A stretch of DNA of 21,468 nucleotides from a virus. The DNA lies in IMG/VR virus record IMGVR_UViG_3300046819_000128, positions 1 to 21,468 of that record. One strand, 5' to 3'. The notes below the pieces were generated by a model. The model searched no databases and was not told the DNA's origin. It saw only the letters and a program-made list of their open reading frames with translations. Positions 20,732 through 21,468 of this stretch are shown piece by piece; position 1 is the first letter of the stretch; every line of letters begins with the position of its first letter. The position numbers and the translations under genes were made by a program.

Positions 20732-21346
20732 ATGATTACAAAAATAAGTATACCAGCATACCCACATAACTGTATTATCTGCGGAAATCCTAGATTAAGA
20801 ACTTTACGAGAGATAAAATATAGACCAAATGCCCCTTGTAGAGCTTGCTCGCAAGCCAAAAGAGATGCTTCAAAAGGGATGGGTGGTTTGGCTACTTCGA
20901 GAATAGCTGGAATTTGGTATAAAATGAAAGATAGGTGTAATAACCCAAATAATACCCATTATAGTTACTATGGGGCTAATGGTATTACCGTATGTGAAGA
21001 ATGGTTAGTATTCGCTAACTTCAATAACTGGGCGAATCTAAATGGTTATGAAGAACATCTAACTATAGATAGGATAGATGGCACTAAAGGATACTCACCA
21101 GATAACTGTAGATGGGCTACTAGAGAAGAACAAGCTCAAAATACCAAATTATTATTTAAGCATAATACCTCAGGTTATCGAGGAGTAACTTTTAATAGAA
21201 AGGATTCTAAATGGGTAGCCCAAATAAAAATAAAAGGTAAGTGCATTATAATAGGTAGGGCTGGGTCAGCTAAAGAAGCAGCTAAACTAAGAAATAACTA
21301 TATTATAGACAATAAGCTAAAGGCACCTCTAAATACAATCGAATAA
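20732..21346 (+). CDS. HNH homing endonuclease with zinc finger and AP2 domain (type B), outward at the right end
   Basis: 204 aa from the ATG at 20732 (AGGTG ~9 nt upstream). Zinc finger Cys14/17 and Cys36/39; nuclease region IWYKMKDRCN, YGANGITVCEEW, LTIDRID (110-116), YSPDNCRW (121-128); AP2 domain ~148-195 (TSGYRGVTFN, WVAQIKIKGK). It shares the whole layout with the protein encoded at 16923-17522 but is diverged, so it is not a recent duplicate. It has its own predicted promoter and a folded leader, unlike the other HNH genes. Its stop codon lies within the right terminal repeat, mirroring the unrelated type A gene at the left end. Confidence 0.88.
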   Translation: MITKISIPAYPHNCIICGNPRLRTLREIKYRPNAPCRACSQAKRDASKGMGGLATSRIAGIWYKMKDRCNNPNNTHYSYYGANGITVCEEWLVFANFNNWANLNGYEEHLTIDRIDGTKGYSPDNCRWATREEQAQNTKLLFKHNTSGYRGVTFNRKDSKWVAQIKIKGKCIIIGRAGSAKEAAKLRNNYIIDNKLKAPLNTIE

Positions 21347-21468
21347 AACCCCAAGTTGCTGGCGACTTTCACATATAAAGTACCAGCAACAACCCTTAGC
21401 GACCTCACCTATTAAACCCACCCTTGGCGACCTAGCCTTGTTAATATATATCTATAACTATCTAGCGC
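21342..21468. repeat. Right terminal inverted repeat, 127 bp
   Basis: Exact reverse complement of 1-127. The repeat units lie at 21421-21433, 21393-21405 and 21359-21368, and the hairpin at 21355-21390. The TAA stop of the last HNH gene (21344-21346) lies within it, so two unrelated HNH genes share the same 3' flank. Confidence 0.93.

Noticed and set aside
20640-20735. Self-cleaving ribozyme (hammerhead or pistol) before the right HNH gene
   Set aside because: GAAA between two stems and AGGTGCAA further on recall these classes, but the hammerhead CUGAUGA core is missing and the helix order does not fit pistol.
1-21468. A complete protein-primed linear virus or transposon with inverted ends
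   Set aside because: The polymerase is family A rather than the protein-primed family B, and there are no transposase, terminal-protein, packaging or capsid genes.
1-21468. CRISPR array, integrase or insertion sequence
   Set aside because: No regularly spaced repeats with spacers and no recombinase or transposase motifs were found on either strand.

Overview
The window looks like the early (replication, recombination and nucleotide-metabolism) region of a tailed bacteriophage. It is A+T-rich and very tightly packed, with about 40 mostly small genes that overlap by 1 to 38 nt or sit a few bases apart, and many proteins match phage families. I see no capsid, tail, terminase, portal or integrase gene, so it is probably part of a larger genome. 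Shine-Dalgarno (SD) sites and sigma70-like promoters suggest a Gram-negative host, but the host cannot be named from the sequence.

Layout. Both ends carry the same 127-bp sequence in inverted orientation (1-127 and 21342-21468). It holds a hairpin and three copies of a GGTCGCYA-type repeat. At each end an HNH/AP2 endonuclease gene runs outward and stops inside the repeat (123-644 minus, 20732-21346 plus). Next on the left is one isolated, strongly driven plus-strand gene with its own promoter and terminator (834-1367). A leftward operon (1430-5972) holds a UvrD-like helicase, a SleB-like cell-wall hydrolase and small unknown proteins. An A+T-rich divergent control region (5973-6270) separates it from a long rightward operon (6271-20630).

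The rightward operon encodes, in order: small unknown proteins; an SF1B (Dda/RecD2-like) helicase; a PD-(D/E)XK Cas4/RecB-like nuclease; a RecA-fold Sak4-like ATPase; a probable single-stranded DNA-binding protein; a family A DNA polymerase split over two overlapping frames; dUTPase; a small helix-turn-helix protein; a DUF6378-type protein; two internal HNH endonucleases flanking a ThyX-like protein; an ATP-dependent DNA ligase; and a DEDDh exonuclease with an ExoX-like tail. Together these could supply unwinding, ssDNA coating and annealing, synthesis with proofreading, end processing, nick sealing and dUTP control.

Points of most interest: the inverted ends, whose length of exactly 127 suggests an assembly-graph junction at a real inverted repeat; the polymerase split inside its exonuclease domain; a polA leader that can pair with its own SD; a compact three-way-junction RNA at the predicted transcript start ahead of the last HNH gene; and a recurring TTGCNN-16-TATAAN promoter. 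Four small genes (1430-1591, 1833-1997, 16250-16381, 16371-16514) were found by reading the gaps directly.
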